The position numbers and the translations under genes are program-made. Shown here one piece after another: positions 36,044 through 47,259 of a stretch of 64,000 nucleotides of DNA (position 1 is its first letter; every line of letters begins with the position of its first letter). The notes under the pieces are model-generated. The model was not told the origin of the DNA. It saw only the letters and a program-made list of their open reading frames with translations, and ran no database searches. This DNA comes from JBDHTS01 sp044221445 (lineage in GTDB: Bacteria > Pseudomonadota > Alphaproteobacteria > Micavibrionales > Micavibrionaceae), in the NCBI GenBank assembly GCA_044221445.1, contig JBGAPF010000004.1:1-64000 (forward strand), in the 5' to 3' direction.

Positions 36044-37159
36044 ATGAAACTGACGATCGAGCGCGCAGCGTTGATGAGATCACTGAACCACGTCCAGAGC
36101 GTGGTGGAGCGCCGCAACACGATCCCCATACTGTCCAACGTCCTGCTGAAGGGCGAGGACGGCGCGCTGACGCTGGCGACCACCGACATGGACCTCGAAA
36201 TCAACGAATCCGTCGCCGCGAAGATCGCGACGTCGGGCGCGACCACCGCCCCCGCGCACACGCTGCACGACATCGTCCGCAAACTGCCCGATGGCGAGGA
36301 CGTGACGCTGGAACTCGACACCGGCAAGAATTCCATGACGGTGAAGGCCGGGCGCTCGACTTTTAAATTAAGCTGCCTGCCGGTCGCCGATTTCCCGGAA
36401 ATCAGCAAGGCCGATCTGCCGTCCAGCTTCGACCTTCCCGCCGCCGAGCTGCGCACCCTGATCGACCGCACCAAATTCGCCATGTCGACGGAAGAAACCC
36501 GCTATTACCTGAACGGCATCTACCTGCACGCGGCGGACAGCAACGGCGTGAAAGTCCTGCGCGCCGTCGCCACCGACGGCCACCGCCTCGCCTGTTTCGA
36601 CATGCCGCTGCCCTCGGGCGCGGAGGGCATGCCCGGCGTGATCGTCCCGCGCAAGACGGTGACGGAACTGCGCAAGCTGGCGGAGGACGCGGCGGACACG
36701 ATCCGCATCAGCCTGTCGCAGAGCAAGATCCGCTTCGCCTTCGATCATATCGTCCTGACCTCCAAGCTGATCGACGGCACCTTCCCGAATTATCAGCAGG
36801 TGATCCCGGCGAACAACGACAAGGTGTTCGAGGTCAACCCGAAAAAATTCTCGAACGCCATCGACCGCGTTTCGACGATCTCGGACGGCAAGAGCCGCGC
36901 GATCAAGCTGACGCTCAACGGCAACACCGCGACGATTTCGGCCAATTCCCCCGATGCGGGCAGCGCGACCGAAGACCTCGAAGGCCACGGCAACGACAAT
37001 ATGGAGATCGGCTTCAACGCCCGTTACCTGCTGGACATCACCAGCCAGATCGAAGGCGACGGCTGCACCATCCGCCTCGCCGACGCCGCCAGCCCGACCA
37101 TCATCCAGGATACGGGCGATTCCTCGGCGCTCTATGTGCTGATGCCATTAAGAGTTTAA
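36044..37159 (+). CDS. dnaN: DNA polymerase III subunit beta (sliding clamp)
   Basis: A 371-residue protein that forms the dimeric ring tethering the replicative polymerase. It shows the three-domain clamp repeat with MKLTIERAALMRSLNHVQSVVERRNTIPILSNVLL at the start, LATDMDLEI-like TTDMDLEINE, and the C-terminal ALYVLMPLRV that forms part of the protein-binding pocket. The length is normal. It has its own predicted promoter and is followed by a repeat-rich spacer. Confidence 0.97.
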   Translation: MKLTIERAALMRSLNHVQSVVERRNTIPILSNVLLKGEDGALTLATTDMDLEINESVAAKIATSGATTAPAHTLHDIVRKLPDGEDVTLELDTGKNSMTVKAGRSTFKLSCLPVADFPEISKADLPSSFDLPAAELRTLIDRTKFAMSTEETRYYLNGIYLHAADSNGVKVLRAVATDGHRLACFDMPLPSGAEGMPGVIVPRKTVTELRKLAEDAADTIRISLSQSKIRFAFDHIVLTSKLIDGTFPNYQQVIPANNDKVFEVNPKKFSNAIDRVSTISDGKSRAIKLTLNGNTATISANSPDAGSATEDLEGHGNDNMEIGFNARYLLDITSQIEGDGCTIRLADAASPTIIQDTGDSSALYVLMPLRV

Positions 37160-37165
37160 GAGGCT

Positions 37166-37300
37166 CTCACCCGAAACGCATGAAGAATGCGTTTCGACCT
37201 CTCCCGAGGGAGAGGTAAGAAAATTTATAAATAGATTCATTGCTTCCTTCGCCTCTCTTATGGGAGAGGCCAAACCGCCCTTTGAGGCGGTTTGGGTGAG
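37166..37300. repeat. Composite inverted-repeat element (REPIN/MITE-like)
   Basis: The spacer after dnaN is built as a near mirror. From the outside in there are CTCACCC (37166-37172) and GGGTGAG (37294-37300), a 10 bp-stem hairpin at 37172-37196 (CGAAACGCAT arms) and another at 37270-37295 (CCAAACCGCC arms), then ACCTCTCCC/GGGAGAGGT at 37197-37216 and CCTCTC...GGAGAGG near 37251-37269. The centre is A/T rich. Together this resembles the paired palindromic units found dispersed in many proteobacterial genomes. Confidence 0.6.
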
Positions 37301-37327
37301 GGAAACTATGCAAAAACAGGAGAATCC

Positions 37328-37681
37328 ATGAACATCCCCACGCCCTTCATCCCCGCTTTCACCATCGGGATGCTGATCCTCTCGAACGTCTTCATGACCT
37401 TCGCCTGGTACGGTCACCTGAAATTCAAGGCGGCGCCGCTCGTCATCGTCATCCTGGTCAGCTGGGGGATCGCGTTTTTCGAATACTGCCTGCAGGTGCC
37501 CGCGAACCGCGTCGGCAGCGATGCTTTCAATGCGGCGCAGCTGAAAACGATCCAGGAAGTCATCACGCTCGTCGTCTTCGCCGTTTTCTCGGTGTTTTAC
37601 CTCAAGGAACAGCTGACCCTGAACCATTTGATCGGCTTCTGCCTTCTGGTAGCGGCGTCCTGGTTTATTTTCAAGAAATGA
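37328..37681 (+). CDS. DMT-family small membrane protein (DUF486)
   Basis: A 117-residue protein with four hydrophobic helices, of the DUF486 group related to drug/metabolite transporters. The core WYGHLKF, FFEYCLQVPANRVG and the C-terminal FSVFYLKEQLTLNHLIGF are typical. The transported compound, if any, is unknown. The ATG at 37328 follows an AGGAG site; the repeat element lies between it and dnaN. recF starts 36 bp later. Confidence 0.85.
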   Translation: MNIPTPFIPAFTIGMLILSNVFMTFAWYGHLKFKAAPLVIVILVSWGIAFFEYCLQVPANRVGSDAFNAAQLKTIQEVITLVVFAVFSVFYLKEQLTLNHLIGFCLLVAASWFIFKK

Positions 37682-37717
37682 TGGTTTCCCCGCCTTGGCG
37701 CGGATAAAGTCCCTGTT

Positions 37718-38878
37718 ATGGCTTTTGTCCGTTCTCTCCATTTAACCGCCTTCCGCAATTATGCGCAGGCCGCGCTTGACGGGCTGGAGACCGGCCCGGT
37801 CGTGTTGTACGGCGCGAACGGGGCGGGCAAGACGAACGTGCTCGAGGCCGTGTCGCTGCTTTCTCCCGGCAGGGGGATGCGGGGGGTGAAGGCCCTGGAA
37901 ATGCAGCGTCAGGGGGAATCGGCGCAACCCTGGGCGGTCTCGGCCGACGTCGAAACCTTATACGGCCCGGCCCGTATCGGCACGGGTCTCGATCCAGCGG
38001 CCGGAAAACGGCTCGTCCGCATCAACGGCGCGGCTGCGAAGGGGCAGGCCGCGCTTTCCGAATATCTCGCCTGCGTCTGGCTGACGCCCCAGATGGACCG
38101 TCTGTTCCTCGACGCGTCGTCGTCGCGCCGCCGTTTTCTCGACCGGCTGGTCTTCGCGTTCGACGCCGGCCATTCGGGCCGGACCACACGGTTCGAAAAC
38201 GCGATGGCGCAGCGCTCGAAGATTCTGCGCGAACAGGCGCGCCCCGATTCCGCCTGGCTGGACGGGCTGGAGCGCACGATCGCCGAGACAGGCACCGCCA
38301 TCGCCGCCGCACGGCTGGAATTTTCCGCAAGGCTGCAGCAGGCCTGCGACACGGCGGGGCGGAAAGAGGACAGCCTGTTCCCGCGCGCGCGCCTGCGCGT
38401 CGGCGGCACGCTGGAGGAATTGCTGGCCCGTTCCCCCGCGCTGGAGGTGGAAGATGTTTACCGCTACCAGCTGCGTGAAAGCCGCGCCGCCGACGCCTTC
38501 ACCGGCGGCAGCGTGACCGGCCCGCATAAAAGCGACCTGATCGTGACCTATGCCGCGAAAGACATGCCGGCCGCGCAGTGTTCGACGGGGGAACAGAAGG
38601 CGCTGCTGATCGGCATCGTGCTGGCGCACAGCCGCCTGATCGCGGCGGAGAAGGGCACGCCTCCGGTCCTGCTGCTTGATGAAGTCGCGGCGCATCTGGA
38701 CGAGAGCCGACGCGCCGGGCTTTACGGCCTGCTTTCCGCCCTCGGCGGCCAGGTGTGGATGACCGGTGCGGACCGGTCCCTGTTTGACGCGCTGTCCCCT
38801 TACGATCCGCAAATTTTCTCTGTGGCCAACGGCGCCATCCAGCTGATTTCCGTGCAAGGGCAGCATAATATAATTTAA
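37718..38878 (+). CDS. recF: DNA replication and repair protein RecF
   Basis: A 386-residue SMC-like ATPase that loads RecA at gapped DNA with RecO and RecR. It begins with LHLTAFRNYAQAAL, Walker A YGANGAGKTNVLEAVSLLSPGRG, a signature region around STGEQKALLIGIVLAH, and Walker B PPVLLLDEVAAHLDE. Length is normal. It is the last gene before an A/T-rich minus-strand gene that separates it from gyrB, so the classic recF-gyrB adjacency is interrupted. Confidence 0.95.
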   Translation: MAFVRSLHLTAFRNYAQAALDGLETGPVVLYGANGAGKTNVLEAVSLLSPGRGMRGVKALEMQRQGESAQPWAVSADVETLYGPARIGTGLDPAAGKRLVRINGAAAKGQAALSEYLACVWLTPQMDRLFLDASSSRRRFLDRLVFAFDAGHSGRTTRFENAMAQRSKILREQARPDSAWLDGLERTIAETGTAIAAARLEFSARLQQACDTAGRKEDSLFPRARLRVGGTLEELLARSPALEVEDVYRYQLRESRAADAFTGGSVTGPHKSDLIVTYAAKDMPAAQCSTGEQKALLIGIVLAHSRLIAAEKGTPPVLLLDEVAAHLDESRRAGLYGLLSALGGQVWMTGADRSLFDALSPYDPQIFSVANGAIQLISVQGQHNII

Positions 38879-38929
38879 TGCGCGTGACTTAAATTTGGCA
38901 CACGTCTTAGTTTGGAAAAGGTCAGCGAA

Positions 38930-40435
38930 TTACATATGCAACCGTGGCTGCATAGTTGGGAGTTTGGTCAGATCAGGTGGGGATGAGGCAACTTCGACAC
39001 CGTAAAAATGTCCTAAATTTTCATCTTCGTTGTCGCATTGATCGGGTCTATAGGACAACGGTACACCCGTCACCTCGCGTAAATAAGGTAAAGCTGTCTT
39101 GGGAAGCCGGTAAATTTCGACAGATTGGCGCTTGTATTGGCCAATAGCACATCCCTCTGTCCGAAATGCCAGTAATTCGCCTTCGTTCAAGCAAATGTTT
39201 CTATCGGCCACACCTGTCTGTATAGATTGCGGAATCCTGTAAAGATAAAACGGATGCGTGATCAGGCGAAAGTGTCCATTTTCGCCTAATTTGAAAACGG
39301 TTGTGATCTTTCCATAGCTGTTAAGCGGCTCTTTTAATTCGGCAGCCATGAATGGAAATGGTCCATAATTGCCTGATGGTAGAGTGTGTCTGAAGATGCC
39401 CTGCGACCATTTGCTTTGATGTGGCGATTCAAATTCAACAGGACATTCCCATCCATTTAAATAATGCTGCAAAGTTCCCTTGTCTTGTTTCAGTTTCATC
39501 AAAAGCGCGGGATCACGAAAATCCTTTTCCAAGCAGTTCTCTGCCAAAGCTTCTGGTACGAAGGCGATGCGAGGACAGGGATAACCATCCAAATTATTTT
39601 GGCGCCACATTTGAAGGATGGATTTAAGGAAAAAAAGTTCTTTTATGCGGTTATTTCTTTGAAACGAAGGATTATCCGGACTGTTTCCAAGAGTGGCTTC
39701 GAGTTCATGAATTATTTGGTTGATGGAACCTTGTCTAAAAAAGACCTTATCATCGATAGTTTCTTCCTGCGATTCATCTTCAGGAACAATAAGGGGTTTG
39801 TAACAGCCCAAATCCAATACGTATGCTTGCGTGGTATCGGGCCAAATTTTATTTAAATCGACGAAAGGAAGCGCCCCTTCGGGTTTTCCAATATAATCTG
39901 CAAGGCGTTCGGAGGGTGTTGCCGGGCCATATCCGCTTGTTCCCCAAAAAATTTCTCCATCTTTGTGAACCGTAATAGCTATCTTTTCACGATACGGCAT
40001 TAAATCATACAGATTAAGGCCCGACTCTTGGCACACTGCTTCGATTAAGTCACTGAGCCATCCGGGCCTTGTGTCGTAAAGATCACATATATAAAAGGAG
40101 ATAAATTTGAAATCATCTCCTTGCTCTCTTATTTCCCGTCCGATTTCTTTAGCTAGGCGGTCTTGGAAAACGTCAATGGCTATAGAACTTAAATTTGCAG
40201 TTGTAATTCTCTCCTGATCTTCTCTGCTTATAAATGCAGCGGCAAAAGCCGAGGTTTCTGATCGGTCGCCGAAATTCGCTTCACGCCGGGCATCGTAATG
40301 CTCCGCGATATCAGATTGCAGATTTCTTCCTTTTAAAGCTGGAATATTTTCGCAAATGATGCCCATAACGGCGCTTGCGACGGTGCGCGCAAACGAGTCG
40401 GAGGGAAATGCTTTAGAAAGTTTGATTTTAGACAT
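38930..40435 (-). CDS. A/T-rich hypothetical protein, 501 residues
   Basis: Family not recognised. A large soluble protein with no signal peptide or membrane helix. The visible segments include an N-terminal SKAFPSDSFARTVASAVMGI, acidic EDESQEETIDDK, and a C-terminal half with strands and many prolines. The base composition is clearly more A/T rich than recF and gyrB on either side, and it points against them. The ATG at 40435 (MSKIKLSKAF) is chosen; one at 40489 would add 18 residues. It looks like a laterally acquired gene inserted in the replication block. Function unknown. Confidence 0.65.
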   Translation of the reverse strand: MSKIKLSKAFPSDSFARTVASAVMGIICENIPALKGRNLQSDIAEHYDARREANFGDRSETSAFAAAFISREDQERITTANLSSIAIDVFQDRLAKEIGREIREQGDDFKFISFYICDLYDTRPGWLSDLIEAVCQESGLNLYDLMPYREKIAITVHKDGEIFWGTSGYGPATPSERLADYIGKPEGALPFVDLNKIWPDTTQAYVLDLGCYKPLIVPEDESQEETIDDKVFFRQGSINQIIHELEATLGNSPDNPSFQRNNRIKELFFLKSILQMWRQNNLDGYPCPRIAFVPEALAENCLEKDFRDPALLMKLKQDKGTLQHYLNGWECPVEFESPHQSKWSQGIFRHTLPSGNYGPFPFMAAELKEPLNSYGKITTVFKLGENGHFRLITHPFYLYRIPQSIQTGVADRNICLNEGELLAFRTEGCAIGQYKRQSVEIYRLPKTALPYLREVTGVPLSYRPDQCDNEDENLGHFYGVEVASSPPDLTKLPTMQPRLHM

Positions 40436-40638
40436 GAGGCATCCTTGTTTATGACAATATAATGGTTTTGTTGAGCGTTGTAAAGACACGTAAAGTTAGG
40501 AACATCTGTTGTCTCCGTAAGTTGTTGTTTTTAAAATGTAAATAACCATGTATTTCTGCATTTTCCACGTGCCAAAAATAGGCCTGCGTGGTATAAATAA
40601 GAATCACTGAAAACATAAATAAAAAGAACAATTTAACG

Positions 40639-43121
<2,483 letters not shown>

Positions 43122-43125
<4 letters not shown>

Positions 43126-44312
43126 GAAAAATTATAGCTTATGGCGCTAGGCGGCGGTTCGACCTTCTTATGAAGGGCCTCGCTCACGACTTTGGGAGAA
43201 AAATAAGCCATTCCATCGATAAACAGATCAAGACGTCTGCGTGCCAGTGGCGATAGATTTTGATCTTCTCTTCTGATTTGGTCGGCGATGCGAATTGTTA
43301 AAATGCGTTTATCATCACTTTTCGGCGTACGATCCTCATAGCTCGGCACATAATAAGATAACCAATCAATCTTGGCTTCGGGCAAATTCATTGATTTGAA
43401 GATTTTGTTAAACTGGTCAACAATTTCGTTTCTTGAATCTTGAACGTCTTCTATGGAAGGGGGCGACTTTCCTTGAAGGTAAGCATCGATGTAGAGGACA
43501 AGATCGTGATTGGTATCGACATCCTTGTAAACCAGGTGGTGGGCTTGGATCGCTCTGGCATAAAGAACAAATTGTGCAATTTGATCTCTACCGCTGTCCT
43601 GAGCGATTGTTTTTATGGCAGATAGATCCGCCTGTCGTTCTTCATGGTTGACCCTTTCATCCACCCAATTAGCAACGGGTCCAATCAGATTTTGCAGCTT
43701 ATAAGGCAGCATGCTGTACAGGGTGAGGAATATTCCTTCAGGGATTTTTTCCGGCCCGCAATGGGCTATCTCATGCATCAGTATAAAAGCTAAAATTTCC
43801 TGATCCGACACAGGTAAGGGCCGCATTGATTCTGGCCGAATATTGGCCCAGTAGGTGGCCATTGATTTGATTGCATCGAACTTCTCCTCTTTGGGTGAAG
43901 TGATGTCGCAAACCAGAAGAGGTACAGTTGCACCCGAAGATGGAAACTGTTCTCTATAAGTTGAAAAAAGAACGCCCGTGTAAAGAGGTAAGGAAAGCAT
44001 ATTGTAGACTCTATCCAGTTCCTCTCTGTCTTGGGGAACAGGCCGAACGATACTCGGAAAAAAAGGTGTAATCTTTTTTGCGGATTGTTCGCTGATGCCG
44101 AGGGCTTCGAGTGCTTCTTCTGCATTGGGATAAAGGCTGCCTCCTATGCCAAAAGATATGACAAGCTGGTGGGCAAGGAGTATGGCAGCCAATCCCCTGC
44201 TTGATTTGGGGCGAAGATAGTAGGACAGGCCGTTATAGGCAATGCGTCCAGCTGTCTTTGCATGGCCAAATATGGCGCTTGCAGTATTATAAGCCGCAGT
44301 TAAATCAGGCAT
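43122..44312 (-). CDS. A/T-rich protein with HExxH peptidase motif
   Basis: A 396-residue protein. Residues 180-184 are HEIAH, followed by an ExxAD near residue 225 (HEERQADLSAI). That is the zinc-ligand arrangement of gluzincin metallopeptidases. A hydrophobic helix lies at about residues 41-60 (LAAILLAHQLVISFGIGGSL). The rest is not recognised. Base composition is A/T rich relative to gyrB. It is convergent with gyrB and overlaps its end by 4 bp. It may be a membrane-anchored or secreted peptidase; substrate unknown. The start ATG at 44312 is the furthest upstream and plausible. Confidence 0.65.
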
Positions 44313-44455
44313 ATATGCTTCCTTAAAGAGATTATTTTGGTCAATAGCATTATTGTCATAAAACTGTCAATTGATAAATGCGGTTCAATCCCCGCACGAA
44401 ATGGCCCATATGCAAAAACCACGCTTGGTTTGAAGGCGATTATGTTCCCTTGGCT

Positions 44456-44551
44456 TGTCATCCCGCAGCGGAGCGGAGGGATCCGAGCCCTTCCGTTAGA
44501 GATTTGCTTTGTCAGTCATCGCGGATCCCTCCGCTCCGCTGCGGGATGACA
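44456..44551. repeat. Long palindrome with 30 bp perfect arms
   Basis: Left arm 44456-44485 starts TGTCATCCCGCAGCGGAGCG; the right arm 44522-44551 is its exact reverse complement, with a 36 bp A/T-rich loop. A single diverged half is at 30643-30666. This is a mobile palindromic unit of the REPIN type. The rest of the 360 bp gap from 44313 to 44672 is A/T rich and shows no gene. Confidence 0.8.
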
Positions 44552-44672
44552 GGAATTGATATGTGGTAAGGACGCCTACATCACCCCAATACCCCTAAAA
44601 TAATACCTAAAAAACACGAATTTTGACGTTCCGCCCGATTTCCGTCATCCTTAAAGAAAAGAGGAGGGCACA

Positions 44673-45239
44673 ATGCACGATATCAAACAGAAACTTCTGG
44701 GCGTTCTCGAACTTCATCTGTTCATGCGGCGGGGGATCGACCGGTTTACGGCGTCGCGGCGGGACATGGCGCTTTCTTTCATCATACCGGCCCTGCTTTT
44801 TCCCGTGGGGATGGCGGGCGTGTTTATGGCGAACCGGCCGGAAATCATGGGACTGTCGGCGGCGGAAATCATCGCGCTGTATATGGTCCGCAATATCGCC
44901 GTCACGGCCCTGTCCTTATATATCTTCTATGCCGTGGGCAAGGCGCTGGACCGGCATGAGGATTTCATCCGCTTCATCACCATCTCCAACTGGTCCGATA
45001 TCGGCGGCCTGGTGGTCGGCCTGCCCGTCTATGTGTCGATGGCGCTGCATCAGGAATGGATGTCCACCTATGGCCTATTGACCATGGTGTCGTTCTACAG
45101 CCTCGCCGTGTTCGGCTACACGGTGACGCGCGCCTTCCGCATGCCCTGGGAAATGGGCGTGGTCGCCGCCGCCGTCGGCCTCGCCATCGGCCAGACCTCG
45201 CTGCAGCTGCTGTTCTACAGCGCGCAGCGTCTGGCATAA
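44673..45239 (+). CDS. Hypothetical integral membrane protein, 188 residues
   Basis: Family not recognised with confidence; the layout resembles small Yip1-like proteins. A basic amphipathic N-terminus is followed by about five hydrophobic helices (MALSFIIPALLFPVGMAGVFM, IIALYMVRNIAVTALSLYIF, DIGGLVVGLPVYVSMAL, LLTMVSFYSLAVFGYTVTRAF and MGVVAAAVGLAIGQTSLQLLF). High-GC codon use matches the core genome. The ribosome site AAGAGGAGG precedes the ATG. It stands alone between unrelated genes. Confidence 0.75.
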   Translation: MHDIKQKLLGVLELHLFMRRGIDRFTASRRDMALSFIIPALLFPVGMAGVFMANRPEIMGLSAAEIIALYMVRNIAVTALSLYIFYAVGKALDRHEDFIRFITISNWSDIGGLVVGLPVYVSMALHQEWMSTYGLLTMVSFYSLAVFGYTVTRAFRMPWEMGVVAAAVGLAIGQTSLQLLFYSAQRLA

Positions 45240-45253
45240 AGGACGGAAAGGTT

Positions 45254-45793
45254 TTAGGGAGGGGTCGGGGTGTGAGGACGGGATGGGGACTGCCGCGCGC
45301 TTTCAGAAGGAACGATATATAGGGTCGTAATCTTCCTGACCTCTTCCGCCCCGAGGTTCTGTGTCAGGGTCAGCAAATGTGCGCGCACCCTGTGCGGGTT
45401 GAGTTCGCCCTCTTCCATCATGTCCGGATGTGTTTCATGCAGGGCGTCGATCCGCCCCTGAAGTTCCCCGATAAGGTCTCCGGCATGGTGAACGGGGTCG
45501 CCTTCCGGCAGGAAAGCGGCCAGGACTTTGCGGAAGTTCCGTTTTCCCATTTCGCCTTCCAGGACGATATATGCGCCGTCGGACGGGCGGTGCAGGACCG
45601 CGTGATGCGCGTCGCCGTTCGCTCCCAGGTTTTTCGCGCCCTGGATCAGGTAAAAATCCAGGCCGCCCAGCGCAAGACGGCGGTTTCCGGTTTTCTGGTC
45701 GCCATTGTCCAGAAAATCCGCATACGTATCGCGGAAAAGCCGCACAAGGGACCCTTGCTGTTCAGGGGTGAAGGAGTCGGAAACGCGTATCAT
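45254..45793 (-). CDS. Hypothetical protein, 179 residues
   Basis: Family not recognised. It is a soluble protein with a charged N-terminal helix (TPEQQGSLVRLFRDTYADFL) and a beta-rich middle (LALGGLDFYLIQGAK, GAYIVLEGEMG). The C-terminal helix NPHRVRAHLLTLTQNLGAEEVRKITTLYIVP is followed by a low-complexity proline/serine tail. It has no signal peptide. It is convergent with the membrane-protein gene and downstream, on the same strand, of another unknown. Confidence 0.6.
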   Translation of the reverse strand: MIRVSDSFTPEQQGSLVRLFRDTYADFLDNGDQKTGNRRLALGGLDFYLIQGAKNLGANGDAHHAVLHRPSDGAYIVLEGEMGKRNFRKVLAAFLPEGDPVHHAGDLIGELQGRIDALHETHPDMMEEGELNPHRVRAHLLTLTQNLGAEEVRKITTLYIVPSESARQSPSRPHTPTPP

Positions 45794-45813
45794 CTGTCAT
45801 TCCTGAATTGTAA

Positions 45814-46359
45814 TTATAGGAGTTTAATCTGCAGCATATAATCAACGAGCGGTCCTCTGTCAGCGTGGGGAAGCTGCGCGACAGTTGATGCAACGGTGGT
45901 GTTTCCAAAAGGCGACGGTATTACATCGTCTAAAATGGAACCCGACGTTATGCCTCCCGAATTCGCGCGGCGGAAACTTTGCTCAAGGGTGCGCAACACC
46001 GGTAAATCGCCTTGGCAGGGCATACTGACTCCAATCGCTTCACCGCTGTAAATGCGCTTTTCTTCGTTGAAGATCGGTGGAATCCGAATGCCTGCGCGGG
46101 CGCATAGATTCTTAAACCCAATGCTTTCAGGTTTTAAGGATTTTCCTTCCATGAACGTGTTTAAGGCGACCAGTTCTGGATAGCGGGCAAGGATTTGATC
46201 TTCATCCTCCGGGCACAAATACTTGCCTTGTGAATGCTGCAAGGCAACGCGTCCCGAATATCCGTGTCTAAGACTGCCGCCAATGGCCAGGTAACACCGG
46301 GCTATAAAAGTACCGTCATCGGCAAAAAGGTGGCGGAAAATTTTATCGTCTTCAATCAT
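45814..46359 (-). CDS. Hypothetical protein, 181 residues
   Basis: Family not recognised. It is a soluble protein of mixed composition (MIEDDKIFRHLFADDGTFIARCYLAIGG at the start, HADRGPLVDYMLQIKLL at the end). The ATG at 46359 has GGGAG nine bases before it. An alternative ATG at 46512 has GGAGGAG three bases before it and would add 51 residues; I cannot decide firmly. It is the upstream partner of the gene at 45254, 20 bp apart. The 438 bp from 46360 to 46797 show no other convincing gene. Confidence 0.55.
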   Translation of the reverse strand: MIEDDKIFRHLFADDGTFIARCYLAIGGSLRHGYSGRVALQHSQGKYLCPEDEDQILARYPELVALNTFMEGKSLKPESIGFKNLCARAGIRIPPIFNEEKRIYSGEAIGVSMPCQGDLPVLRTLEQSFRRANSGGITSGSILDDVIPSPFGNTTVASTVAQLPHADRGPLVDYMLQIKLL

Positions 46360-46797
46360 GATTGCAGGCTCCCTTATATCGGCATTATGGTTATAGTCCG
46401 GAAGGAAAGCAAGTTTGTAACGCCTTTCTTTTAGCGCAGGCACTCTTGACAAAACAAGGAATTTGATCCTATCATGCCTGATGCAGACAAAAGACGAGAC
46501 AGGCAAAACCATATTCTCCTCCGTCCTCTCCCTTCGGGCGTCCGGTTCCGTCCGGGATGCCGCCGGCCTCATGCGCGCAAAAAATGCGGAACGAACTATT
46601 GAAGGCAAAAAAAGCGTTTCCTTTCAAAAGCCTGAAAACCACATGCGGAGGACGGACCCGAAGATCGAAATACCGGCAAACAGACTGATAGCCTGGAAAA
46701 AATGCGTGATATTCCAGTCTCTTGGATTTTCCGGCCTTCCGCCTTGCGTATACCGGAACGGTATGCTTGTTTGTTCTTCAAGGATGGATGAATAACG

Positions 46798-47259
46798 ATG
46801 TCTTCTTACGATAAACAGCCCCGTCTCAGCGCCCGTGCACTCATTGTGCACGATGGCCGATTATTGCTGGTCAATGCGACACCGGACAGGGATGATGGCA
46901 AATGGTGCGTGCCGGGTGGCGGCGTGGATACAGGGCAAACGCTCAAGGAAAATGTCGTTCGCGAAGTCTATGAGGAAACGGGTCTGAACGTAGAGATCGG
47001 CGAACTAATGGCGGTCTCGGAATTTTTTGACCGTGCCGCCGGATTTCATCAAGTCGATTTGTTTTTCCGAGCGACCGTTGAAGATGCGGCCCTGCCTGAG
47101 GATTGGAAGGATTGTGCCGATGTGGTGGAACATAAAGGATTTTTCAGTCCGGAAGATATAGCGTCTATGACGGTCCTGCCCAAATTTTTGAAAAAGCCGT
47201 TCTGGCTTAATGAAGGGATAAATGACGGCATTTACCGAGGTTGGGAAGAAAAAGCATGA
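46798..47259 (+). CDS. NUDIX hydrolase
   Basis: A 153-residue hydrolase of nucleoside-diphosphate-linked compounds. The Nudix box GX5EX7REUXEEXGU is present in GGGVDTGQTLKENVVREVYEETGLNVE, although the first Glu position is occupied by Gln/Thr in GQTLKE, with REVYEETG intact. It has the preceding strands LLLVNATPDRDDGKWCVPGGG. Substrate unknown. It overlaps argS by 4 bp (ATGA). Its A/T-rich codon use continues into the first part of argS. Confidence 0.88.
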   Translation: MSSYDKQPRLSARALIVHDGRLLLVNATPDRDDGKWCVPGGGVDTGQTLKENVVREVYEETGLNVEIGELMAVSEFFDRAAGFHQVDLFFRATVEDAALPEDWKDCADVVEHKGFFSPEDIASMTVLPKFLKKPFWLNEGINDGIYRGWEEKA

